DNA of 12,500 bases, from contig DIDP01000012.1 of the NCBI GenBank assembly GCA_002418205.1, forward strand, positions 98,917-111,416, written 5' to 3'. Under the pieces are notes generated by a model. It saw nothing but the letters and a program-made list of their open reading frames with translations, was not told the DNA's origin and did no database searches. A program made the position numbers and the translations under genes. This document shows, piece after piece, positions 6,644 to 12,425 of the stretch (the stretch's first letter is position 1; each line of letters starts with the position of its first letter). Origin of the DNA: Anaerolineales bacterium UBA5797 (GTDB lineage: Bacteria; Chloroflexota; Anaerolineae; Anaerolineales; Villigracilaceae).

Positions 6644-7630
6644 ATGATCCGTTCTCTTTACTATGCGCAAGGAAAGCCTGTCCGCAAGGATGTTTCCCCC
6701 CGGGAATTCTCCAAGTTGATCAAAAACCGGCGCGGACTCCTCTGGGTGGATTTCACAGGCGAACCACCCGAAACCTGCCTCCCCATCCTGCAAAGTTTCG
6801 GCTTCCATCCTCTTGCCATCGACGATGCCCTACAGGAGACACATTCTCCCAAACTGGATGATTGGGTGAACTATCTCTACATCGTTCTCAACTACATCGT
6901 CGTTGCCAGCAACGGCGAAGGCTGGGATACCGAGATCGATGAACTTGATATTTTCCTCGGGCAAAACTACATTGTTACCCATCACGATCACCCCATCCCT
7001 GCACTGGACGAAACCTGGGACTCATGCAACCGCAATCCACGCGCCTTTCAGGATGGTGCCGATCATCTCCTTTACAAGATCGCGGACAATCTCGTTGCCG
7101 GATACATGCCCATGGCGGAAAAAATCGACGATGCCATCGACCGGATCGAGGATCAAATTTTCGACAGACCCTCGCCTCAGACTCTCGAACGGCTGTTTGC
7201 CCTCAAACGCGTTTTACTGGCGATGAGGCGGATCCTGCTCCCCCAGCGCGAAGTGATGAACAAACTCGCCCGGGACGATTACCGCGTGATAGACCCGAAG
7301 GACCGCATCTTCTTCCGCGACATCTACGACCATCTGGTCCGCCTGCATGACTTGAATGAAAGCCTGCGCGACCTCGTCGGCGGCGCACTGGACACCTATC
7401 TGTCGGTCATCAACAACCGCATGAACGATATCATGAAGACCCTCACCATCATCACGACCCTGTTCATGCCGCTCGCCTTCATCACCGGTTTCTTCGGGAT
7501 GAACTTCTTCGAACCTCTGGGACTCATGAAAACCTGGACGACCGCAGCGGTTTTCTACCTGATGCTAGGCATCACGCTCCTGCTTCCCCTTGGCATGTAC
7601 CTGTGGATGCGCCGCCGCACATGGATTTGA
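6644..7630 (+). CDS. corA: CorA-family divalent metal (Mg2+/Co2+) transporter
   Basis: Inner-membrane pentameric channel-type transporter of 328 residues. The large N-terminal cytoplasmic domain (about 1-265) ends in the long pore helix region (INNRMNDIMKTLTIITTLFM). The signature GMN is at 285-287 within ITGFFGMNFFEP, where many members have YGMNF. TM1 spans about 266-284 and TM2 about 300-322, followed by the short basic tail WMRRRTWI. GGAG at 6635-6638 sets the ATG start. It is divergent from the MFS gene and shares an AT-rich promoter region with it. The family also includes Zn2+ exporters of the ZntB type, so ion and direction are not fixed by sequence alone. Confidence 0.93.
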   Translation: MIRSLYYAQGKPVRKDVSPREFSKLIKNRRGLLWVDFTGEPPETCLPILQSFGFHPLAIDDALQETHSPKLDDWVNYLYIVLNYIVVASNGEGWDTEIDELDIFLGQNYIVTHHDHPIPALDETWDSCNRNPRAFQDGADHLLYKIADNLVAGYMPMAEKIDDAIDRIEDQIFDRPSPQTLERLFALKRVLLAMRRILLPQREVMNKLARDDYRVIDPKDRIFFRDIYDHLVRLHDLNESLRDLVGGALDTYLSVINNRMNDIMKTLTIITTLFMPLAFITGFFGMNFFEPLGLMKTWTTAAVFYLMLGITLLLPLGMYLWMRRRTWI

Positions 7631-7654
7631 CCTGAAAATTCACGCCCCGCGGAC

Positions 7655-7683
7655 TTGACACAGAACAAGCGTTCGGGTATCAT
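7655..7683 (+). promoter_or_regulatory. lexA promoter
   Basis: TTGACA (7655-7660), a 17-base spacer and TATCAT (7678-7683) form a near-consensus promoter 60 bases upstream of the lexA ATG. The spacer contains the SOS box. Confidence 0.8.
7662..7675 (+). promoter_or_regulatory. SOS box (LexA operator)
   Basis: AGAACAAGCGTTCG contains the perfect palindrome GAAC-N4-GTTC. It fits the Gram-positive-type LexA box CGAACRNRYGTTCG except for its first base. It lies wholly between the -35 and -10 of the lexA promoter, so bound LexA would block RNA polymerase. Confidence 0.88.
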
Positions 7684-7694
7684 TCATAGCACAA

Positions 7695-7713
7695 ATGAGC
7701 GAAGAATGCTCAT
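7695..7713 (+). promoter_or_regulatory. Inverted repeat in the lexA 5' leader
   Basis: ATGAGC (7695-7700) and GCTCAT (7708-7713) are perfect complements around a 7-base spacer. They lie just downstream of the expected start of transcription and upstream of the AGGAGG at 7733-7738. It could be a weak leader hairpin or a site for another regulator. Confidence 0.35.
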
Positions 7714-7743
7714 ACATGCCAATAACCCTGGCAGGAGGCAGCT

Positions 7744-8445
7744 ATGATGATGGTTCGTAAAAGCAAGGGGATCACCGAGAAACATATCAAGGTTCTGGAG
7801 TTCCTGACGGATTACCAGAACAAGTATGGCCGTCCCCCTTCGATCCGTGAAATCGGCGAGAAGGTCAAGATATCCTCGACCTCGGTTGTCAACTACTATC
7901 TCGACCAGCTTGAGAAAATGGGCTACCTGGAACGCGATGACCGCGTCTCGCGCGGCGTCCGACTGACCGACAAGGTCAGCGAGATCATCCAGATCACAAC
8001 AGACATGTTGCGCGTTCCGATCCTTGGTCCCATTGCGGCTGGCATCCCCCTCCCTGAACTTCAGCCCGGCGTGAGCTATGTCACTGACAACGAGGCTCAT
8101 GCCGTGGATATTGCCCGCAGCCTGCTGCCCTCCAAGGAAAAGGGCGAGAATCTTTTCGCCCTCGAGGTCAAGGGAGACTCCATGATCGATGCCATGATCA
8201 ATGATGGCGACATCGTGGTCATGAAGCCAGCCACAGAGGCAAGGAACGGCGAAATGGTGGCAGTCTGGCTGCCGCGCGACAACGAAGCCACCCTGAAATA
8301 TTTCTTCAAAGAGAAAGATCGGTATCGACTCCAACCCGCGAACCCGACCATGAAACCGATCTTCATCAAGAAGACCGACCCGCTGGAGATCAAAGGCAAG
8401 GTGGTCATGGTCATCCGCAAAATGGAAAAACCCCTGGCAGTTTAG
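7744..8445 (+). CDS. lexA: LexA repressor (SOS regulator, self-cleaving S24 peptidase)
   Basis: Represses SOS genes; RecA filaments on single-stranded DNA trigger its self-cleavage. The winged HTH is residues about 10-73 (RPPSIREIGEKVKISS, NYYLDQLEKMGYL). The cleavage bond is A99-G100 in PIAAGIP. Catalytic Ser146 lies in KGDSM and Lys185 in ATLKY. At 233 residues it is longer than the 202-residue E. coli protein, partly through an insert after the cleavage site (about 111-134). Three ATGs in a row (7744, 7747, 7750) follow AGGAGG at 7733-7738; the first is annotated, but the second or third have equal or better spacing. An SOS box in its promoter shows autoregulation. A terminator follows immediately. 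Confidence 0.96.
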   Translation: MMMVRKSKGITEKHIKVLEFLTDYQNKYGRPPSIREIGEKVKISSTSVVNYYLDQLEKMGYLERDDRVSRGVRLTDKVSEIIQITTDMLRVPILGPIAAGIPLPELQPGVSYVTDNEAHAVDIARSLLPSKEKGENLFALEVKGDSMIDAMINDGDIVVMKPATEARNGEMVAVWLPRDNEATLKYFFKEKDRYRLQPANPTMKPIFIKKTDPLEIKGKVVMVIRKMEKPLAV

Positions 8446-8454
8446 AAATAAAAT

Positions 8455-8490
8455 ATAAAAAGACGGCTCTTTCGGGAGCCGTCTTTTTAT
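8455..8490. terminator. Bidirectional rho-independent terminator between lexA and rplL
   Basis: AGACGGCTC (8461-8469) and GAGCCGTCT (8476-8484) form a 9-bp stem with a 6-base loop. A U-tract follows on the + strand (8484-8488), and A-rich DNA before the stem gives one on the - strand. It ends both lexA and the ribosomal protein operon. Confidence 0.92.
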
Positions 8491-8506
8491 ATCAGAGGAA
8501 AAACCT

Positions 8507-8890
8507 TTACTCGAGCACGACAGATGCGCCGGCTTCTTCCAGTTTCTTCTTGGCTTCGTTGGCGGCATCCTTGCCCACACCGGTAAGAACCTTCGAGCCA
8601 GCGGTCTCTGCCATGGTCTTGGCTTCGCCGAGACCCAGGCTGGTCAACTGGCGGATGACCTTGATGACGTCGATCTTCTTGGCGCCGGCATCCTTGATAA
8701 CCACATCGAACTCGGTCTTCTCTTCGACCGGTTCAGCCGCAGCTGTAGCGGCACCCGGCATGGCAGCCATCGCAACGGGAGCGGCGGCAGAGACGCCCCA
8801 CTTCTCTTCAAGTTGCTTGACCAGTTCAGCCGCCTCAAGGACGGAAAGTGTGGAAAGTTCCTCCACGATTTTATCGAGCTTTTCAGACAT
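8507..8890 (-). CDS. rplL: 50S ribosomal protein L7/L12
   Basis: Stalk protein of 127 residues that recruits translation GTPases to the ribosome. The N-terminal dimerisation/L10-binding domain (1-32, ending KQLEEKWGV) is followed by an Ala/Pro-rich hinge (about 34-56). The conserved C-terminal domain (58-127) contains KKIDVIKVIR, LGLGEAK and the C-terminal EEAGASVVLE. GGAG lies upstream of the ATG at good distance. It is 58 bases after rplJ, with which it forms the usual JL pair. It is the last gene of its cluster here: a strong terminator follows, and rpoB does not. Confidence 0.97.
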   Translation of the reverse strand: MSEKLDKIVEELSTLSVLEAAELVKQLEEKWGVSAAAPVAMAAMPGAATAAAEPVEEKTEFDVVIKDAGAKKIDVIKVIRQLTSLGLGEAKTMAETAGSKVLTGVGKDAANEAKKKLEEAGASVVLE

Positions 8891-8948
8891 TGTTTATTAC
8901 TCCATTACTTTTTAGAGATGTTTTATGTATGCGCAATGATCGAGCCGA

Positions 8949-9488
8949 TTACGCCGCGGCATTCGCTTCAGTCGCTTTCTCTGAGAAAGCCTTGATGACA
9001 GCAGCCAAACCACGCGCGGGTTCGGCGATCGTGCGGACCAGTTTTGCAGCGGGCGCCTGCAAGACGCCAAGCAACTGCGCGCGGACCACAGGCAACGGCG
9101 GCAAATCAGCCAACGATTTGACCTGGGCTGGACTTAGGACCTGTCCATCCATGAAACCGCCCTTGACCTTTACGAATTCATTGCCTTTCGTCGCTTCGCT
9201 CAACGCTTTCGCGGTCGAAGCCGGGTCGGAGAATGCGAATGAAACCGCAGTGCTCTTTACCAGGTAATCCTGGGGGAAATCCATGCCGCGGTCGGCAAAA
9301 GCACGACGCACCAGCGTGTTCTTCACAACATGGAACTCGCCACCCGATTCACGGATTTTGGCACGGATGTTATCCAGAGCCTTCATCGTTACGCCGGTGT
9401 ATTCCACAAGGATCACAGCCTGGCTTTTCTCCAGCCAGTCGGAATACATGGCCAGCACTTCATCTTTACGTTCTTTCGAAACTGCCAA
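8949..9488 (-). CDS. rplJ: 50S ribosomal protein L10
   Basis: Stalk-base protein of 179 residues that anchors L7/L12 dimers and binds 23S rRNA. The sequence begins AVSKERKDEVLAMYSDWLEK, then VEYTGVTMKALDNIRAKIRE and VVKNTLVRRAF, all typical of L10. The start is the TTG at 9488: it gives the family's normal MAVSKERK N-terminus and has AAAGGAGGT (9498-9506) ten bases upstream. An in-frame TTG at 9509 lies upstream of that site and would translate through it. It is preceded by a 214-base leader holding an attenuator, so expression is likely feedback-controlled by the L10-L12 complex. Confidence 0.95.
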   Translation of the reverse strand: MAVSKERKDEVLAMYSDWLEKSQAVILVEYTGVTMKALDNIRAKIRESGGEFHVVKNTLVRRAFADRGMDFPQDYLVKSTAVSFAFSDPASTAKALSEATKGNEFVKVKGGFMDGQVLSPAQVKSLADLPPLPVVRAQLLGVLQAPAAKLVRTIAEPARGLAAVIKAFSEKATEANAAA

Positions 9489-9509
9489 AGGGTACTCACC
9501 TCCTTTCAA

Positions 9510-9702
9510 TAAAAAGTCTTTGCCACTTGATTACAATCCTGATTTTTCAGGACAGGCAAAGACTTTCGGCAAACCCCAAAGGAGGGATGATTTGCTTTTC
9601 GTCTTCACCTGAGCAGGAAATTAAGTGGCGCACTCGCCATTTGAGGCTCGGCGCCACACCCGCCTTCATCGGCGAAGTGGCTTGCAGGATTATCGGGTAA
9701 TT
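9510..9702 (-). ncRNA. rplJ leader (probable L10-leader-type autoregulatory RNA)
   Basis: The intergenic RNA between rplA and rplJ contains several hairpins. On the minus strand these are GTGGCGC (9657-9651) with GCGCCAC (9631-9625), CGCC/GGCG at 9674-9661, a GCAAA/TTTGC helix (9595-9591 with 9573-9569), and the attenuator at 9566-9511. Position and architecture match the known L10 leader, where the L10-L12 complex binds an rRNA-like fold. The exact consensus was not checked against a covariance model. Confidence 0.6.
9511..9566 (-). terminator. Attenuator terminator in the rplJ leader
   Basis: On the minus strand AAAGTCTTTGCC (9566-9555) pairs perfectly over 12 bp with GGCAAAGACTTT (9524-9513), running into five T (9515-9511). 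The 30-base loop holds a second hairpin, TCCTGA/TCAGGA (9552-9547 and 9542-9537). It stands just before the rplJ Shine-Dalgarno, so read-through must be permitted for rplJL expression. Confidence 0.82.
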
Positions 9703-10422
9703 TTACCCGGTCACCTCGAGTTTTTGTGTGTCACCGGGATTTACTTTGATCCCGGGACCCATGGTTGTTGCAAGGGTGATGCGTTTGATGTATTCACCCT
9801 TGGCACCGGATGGGCGCGCCTTGTGCACGGCGTCCATCAATGCAGAGAAATTCTCGAATAACTGATCTTCGCTGAATGAAACCTTGCCAACCGAAACATG
9901 GATGTTGGCGGTCTTGTCGAGACGGAACTCGACACGACCGGCTTTCGCTTCCTTGACCGCGCGCGGCAGATCATCGGCACTGACAACCGTACCAGCTTTG
10001 GGGTTCGGCATGAGACCGCGCGGACCCAGCACACGACCCAGGCGACCGACCTTGCCCATCGCATCAGGCGTGGCAATCGCCACATCAAAATCCAGCATTC
10101 CACCTTCGATCTTCTTCAACGACTCGTCGTCATCAGCGACCATATCAGCACCGGCGGAACGCGCTGCCGCTGCACCTTCACCCTGTGCAAAAACCAACAC
10201 ACGCACGCTTTTTCCCAAACCATGCGGAAGCACAACCACATCGCGAACCTGCTGGTCAGCCTGGCGCGGATCAAGGGCGGTGCGCATGTGAACTTCCACT
10301 GTGGAATCGAATTTTGTTGTGCTGGTTTCCTTGGCAAGGCTGATTGCCTCGCGCACTGAATATTCCTTGTTTAAATCCACCTTTGCCAGAGCAGCTTTAT
10401 ATTTTTTTCCGTGTTTAGCCAT
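9703..10422 (-). CDS. rplA: 50S ribosomal protein L1
   Basis: L1-stalk protein of 239 residues. It helps release deacylated tRNA from the ribosome and in many bacteria represses its own operon by binding the mRNA. Recognisable segments are HGKKYKAALAKVDLNKEYS at the start and LPHGLGKSVRVLVFA. The signature region GKVGRLGRVLGPRGLMPNPK is about residues 125-145. FRLDKTANIHVSVGKVSF follows near the C-terminus. GGAGG (10432-10428 on the minus strand) precedes the ATG and abuts a structure resembling an L1 binding site. It follows rplK by 50 bases. Confidence 0.97.
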   Translation of the reverse strand: MAKHGKKYKAALAKVDLNKEYSVREAISLAKETSTTKFDSTVEVHMRTALDPRQADQQVRDVVVLPHGLGKSVRVLVFAQGEGAAAARSAGADMVADDDESLKKIEGGMLDFDVAIATPDAMGKVGRLGRVLGPRGLMPNPKAGTVVSADDLPRAVKEAKAGRVEFRLDKTANIHVSVGKVSFSEDQLFENFSALMDAVHKARPSGAKGEYIKRITLATTMGPGIKVNPGDTQKLEVTG

Positions 10423-10432
10423 TGTATCCTCC

Positions 10433-10468
10433 GTGGTGCAAGCGGGTCACAGGAAGCGACCCTCCCAC
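10433..10468 (-). promoter_or_regulatory. Putative L1-binding mRNA structure upstream of rplA
   Basis: On the minus strand GTGG, a GA bulge and GGGTC are followed by a 9-base loop, then GACCC, a 7-base strand GCTTGCA and CCAC. The 4-bp and 5-bp stems around an asymmetric internal loop match the shape of known L1 sites in 23S rRNA (GGTGGGAG...CCACC) and L11-operon mRNA. The final C directly abuts the rplA Shine-Dalgarno. Confidence 0.7.
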
Positions 10469-10472
10469 AAAC

Positions 10473-10898
10473 CTAGTCAACTATCGTAATACCCATCGAG
10501 CGGGCGGTGCCCTCGATCTGTTTCATCGCGCCATCAAGATCGATCGCGTTCAGATCCTTCATCTTCGTCTCTGCGATCTCTCGCACCTGCGCGCGCGTCA
10601 CCTTGCCGACCTTTTCCTTGTTCGGCACGCCGGAGCCCTTCGCAACCTTCGCGGCTTTGCGCAACAATACAGCCGCCGGCGAGGTCTTCAACACGAACGT
10701 GAACGAACCATCGGTAAAAACAGTGATCTCAGCAGGAATCACCTCGCCCGGTTTATTCGATGTACGGGCGTTGTATTCCTTGCAAAAAGCCATGATATTG
10801 ATACCATGACCTGCCAGCGCCGGACCCACCGGGGGCGCCGGGTTGGCTTTCCCAGCCTCAAGCTGGAGACGAACGATTGCCTTGAACTTCTTTGCCAT
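10473..10898 (-). CDS. rplK: 50S ribosomal protein L11
   Basis: GTPase-centre protein of 141 residues, the exact usual length; it binds 23S rRNA beneath the stalk base. The N-terminal domain has LQLEAGKANPAPPVGPALAG and GINIMAFCKEYNART; most family members have GPALGQHG where this has GPALAGHG. The C-terminal RNA-binding domain has FTFVLKTSPAAVLLRKAAKV, and the end is IEGTARSMGITIVD. AAGGAG lies just before the ATG. A 138-base leader separates it from nusG and holds a probable L1 operator. Confidence 0.97.
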   Translation of the reverse strand: MAKKFKAIVRLQLEAGKANPAPPVGPALAGHGINIMAFCKEYNARTSNKPGEVIPAEITVFTDGSFTFVLKTSPAAVLLRKAAKVAKGSGVPNKEKVGKVTRAQVREIAETKMKDLNAIDLDGAMKQIEGTARSMGITIVD

Positions 10899-10937
10899 TT
10901 CTACTCCTTTACCTGTACCTGTGACGCAGGAACAGGT

Positions 10938-10977
10938 GTGGTGATAACGGGCGATTTTTTACGGGACGCCCTCCCAC
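10938..10977 (-). promoter_or_regulatory. Putative L1-binding mRNA structure in the rplK leader
   Basis: On the minus strand GTGG, a GA bulge and GGGCG are followed by a 13-base loop, then CGCCC, a 7-base strand GTTATCA and CCAC. It has the same layout as the structure before rplA. In E. coli, L1 represses the L11 operon through an rRNA-like site in this position. A small hairpin, ACCTGT/ACAGGT (10937-10932 with 10922-10917 on the minus strand), follows before the Shine-Dalgarno. Confidence 0.72.
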
Positions 10978-11036
10978 TGTTTCAAACTGATGACCTGGAT
11001 ACGCTTCGCGCCAAGCCTCAGCCTGTTTCCGTTTAA

Positions 11037-11819
11037 TTAAGCCTTCTCCACCTGCAGGAAATCCAGTTCAACGGGTGTCTCTCGACCAAAGAATGAAACC
11101 ATCACGCGGACCTTGGTTCGCTCCATGTCGATCTCCGAAACGATGCCGCGGAAATCATTGAACGGTCCATCAATGATGCGGACGCGCTCACCAACCTTGT
11201 ACGTGACCTTGACCGTCGGCGCGTCAGCTTCCATGCGCTTGATGATCTGTGAAACCTCTTCAGGGCGCAGTGGAGTCGGGTTGTTGCCCATCCCCACAAA
11301 ACCCGTCACGCCGGGGGTATTGCGGACGACATACCATGATTCCTCGGAGAGCAGCATATTCACCAGCACGTAACCGGGGAATATATGCCTCTCCACGGTC
11401 CGGCGCTTGCCGTCCTTGACCTCGATCTCCTCCTGGGTGGGAATCACAACATCGAAGATCTTATCTTTCATCCCCATGGTCTCGATACGCTGTTCAAGGT
11501 TATGCCGTACCTTGTTCTCATAACCCGAATAGCAATGGATCACATACCAGGCCGGGCCTTCAGGCGCGTCCAATTGGGAGGAATCATCTGAAGCGACAGA
11601 ATCCTTTTGAGCAACGGGAACATTCGAAGCTTCAGAAAGATCCGTTGACTCTGGCGCGGTATCTTCCTCCGCAGGCGCGTCTACAGGTTCGGTCGCATCG
11701 GATAAATCCTGCGCGTCCGGATCCGGTGAGACAGAATCAACGGAAGAGTCATTCTGCAGCTCTTCAGTCGGTTCTTCCATCTCGCGCTCGGGTTGCTCTT
11801 GCGATTCTTGCAAAGACAT
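11037..11819 (-). CDS. nusG: Transcription termination/antitermination factor NusG with acidic N-terminal extension
   Basis: RNA polymerase elongation factor; it can also link to Rho or ribosomal S10. The NGN domain spans about 89-200 (PAWYVIHCYSGYENKV, HIFPGYVLVNM, VRNTPGVTGFVG). The KOW domain is about 207-259 (VGERVRIIDGPFNDFRGIV, VMVSFFGRETPVELDF). Residues 1-87 are a low-complexity acidic, Ser/Pro-rich extension absent from the 181-residue E. coli protein, making 260 residues in total. The start at 11819 has GAGG a few bases upstream. No internal ATG with a ribosome binding site lies near the NGN boundary, so the extension appears genuine. It sits 20 bases after secE. Confidence 0.95.
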   Translation of the reverse strand: MSLQESQEQPEREMEEPTEELQNDSSVDSVSPDPDAQDLSDATEPVDAPAEEDTAPESTDLSEASNVPVAQKDSVASDDSSQLDAPEGPAWYVIHCYSGYENKVRHNLEQRIETMGMKDKIFDVVIPTQEEIEVKDGKRRTVERHIFPGYVLVNMLLSEESWYVVRNTPGVTGFVGMGNNPTPLRPEEVSQIIKRMEADAPTVKVTYKVGERVRIIDGPFNDFRGIVSEIDMERTKVRVMVSFFGRETPVELDFLQVEKA

Positions 11820-11839
11820 TGATCCTCTTACAAAACTTT

Positions 11840-12052
11840 CTACAGACTCAGCAGCAGGTTTAACAACCCGCGGGCGCCGGCATCTGTAACGCCGAGCAGA
11901 ACGCCCATGATGAACATCACCACAAGGACGATGATCGTCAACTGCCTTGCTTCAGGCCAGGTCGGCCATGATACTTTGCGGAGTTCGCCAGTCGTCTCAC
12001 GAAAGAAGGCCTGGATCACATTGGGTTTCTTGTTTTTAGCCTTTTCAGCCAA
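11840..12052 (-). CDS. secE: Preprotein translocase subunit SecE
   Basis: Single-TM subunit of the SecYEG channel in the cytoplasmic membrane; 70 residues, typical of short bacterial SecE. The amphipathic segment before the membrane carries the conserved ELRKVSWPTWPEA (23-35), and the TM helix is about 38-56 (QLTIIVLVVMFIMGVLLGV). The TTG at 12052 was chosen because AAGGAG (12064-12059) precedes it by six bases and the protein then begins MAEKAKNKKPN. The in-frame ATG at 12094 lies inside a hairpin loop and would add unrelated residues. It is co-transcribed with nusG, as in many bacteria. Confidence 0.92.
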   Translation of the reverse strand: MAEKAKNKKPNVIQAFFRETTGELRKVSWPTWPEARQLTIIVLVVMFIMGVLLGVTDAGARGLLNLLLSL

Positions 12053-12080
12053 GATTAACTCCTTCAAACATCTTACGTCC

Positions 12081-12110
12081 AAAACGCCGCCCATCCAACA
12101 GCGGCGTTTT
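12081..12110 (-). terminator. Hairpin between tRNA-Trp and secE (possible attenuator or processing stem)
   Basis: AAAACGCCGC (12081-12090) and GCGGCGTTTT (12101-12110) are perfect 10-bp complements with a 10-base loop. Read leftward it ends in only four T, so termination may be partial; it starts 8 bases past the tRNA. Confidence 0.6.
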
Positions 12111-12117
12111 GATTATA

Positions 12118-12190
12118 CAGGCCAGGCAGGACTTGAACCCACAACCGCTCGTTTTGGAGACGAGTGCTCTACCAATTGAGCTACTGGCCT
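12118..12190 (-). tRNA. tRNA-Trp (anticodon CCA)
   Basis: The minus strand folds into a full 73-base cloverleaf. The acceptor arms AGGCCAG/CTGGCCT pair over seven bp, with G as discriminator base. The D arm is GCTC/GAGC, the anticodon stem CTCGT/ACGAG with loop CTCCAAA, and the T arm GTGGG-TTCAAGT-CCTGC, which includes one weak pair. The anticodon is CCA. The 3' CCA is not encoded (TAT follows). Its place between rpmG and secE is a common bacterial arrangement. Confidence 0.97.
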
Positions 12191-12196
12191 AATCGT

Positions 12197-12226
12197 GTCA
12201 GGCGGTCAAACACCAAACCGCCTGAC
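12197..12226 (-). other. Hairpin between rpmG and tRNA-Trp
   Basis: GTCAGGCGGT (12197-12206) and ACCGCCTGAC (12217-12226) form a perfect 10-bp stem with a 10-base loop. It lies 7 bases after the rpmG stop and 6 bases before the tRNA 5' end in reading direction. No U-tract follows, so it is more likely an mRNA-stabilising or RNA-processing stem than a terminator. Confidence 0.6.
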
Positions 12227-12233
12227 CAGCTCA

Positions 12234-12404
12234 CTACTTCGTTTCGCGATGCATCGTATGCTTCTTGCATCGCGGACAATATTTACTGAACTCGAGACGA
12301 TTGGGGTCGTTTCGACGGTTCTTCTCGGTTGTGTAGTTCCGCTCTTTGCAGTCATTGCACTGAAGTGTGATGACCGGGCGGACGTCTTTCTTCTTGGATG
12401 CCAT
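12234..12404 (-). CDS. rpmG: 50S ribosomal protein L33 (zinc-binding form)
   Basis: Small basic large-subunit protein of 56 residues. It reads MASKKKDVRPVITLQC..., with QCNDCKERNYTTEKNRRN, then LEFSKYCPRCKKHTMHRETK. The four cysteines at 16, 19, 43 and 46 make the zinc-ribbon C+ form rather than the cysteine-free paralogue. Only a weak Shine-Dalgarno (GGTAAG) precedes the ATG. It begins 21 bases after the tuf stop and precedes tRNA-Trp and secE, a widely conserved order. Confidence 0.95.
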   Translation of the reverse strand: MASKKKDVRPVITLQCNDCKERNYTTEKNRRNDPNRLEFSKYCPRCKKHTMHRETK

Positions 12405-12425
12405 TCTTACCTTACCAGCTTTCTC

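Noticed and set aside
7684..8580. 298-codon open frame antisense to lexA
   Set aside because: It covers lexA and the terminator, shows no recognisable domain, and the + strand LexA residues are unambiguous.
12112..12117. Perfect TATAAT directly after tRNA-Trp on the minus strand, possible secE promoter
   Set aside because: No convincing -35 at 16-18 bases, which would fall inside the tRNA T arm, and the start site would lie in the stem of the following hairpin.
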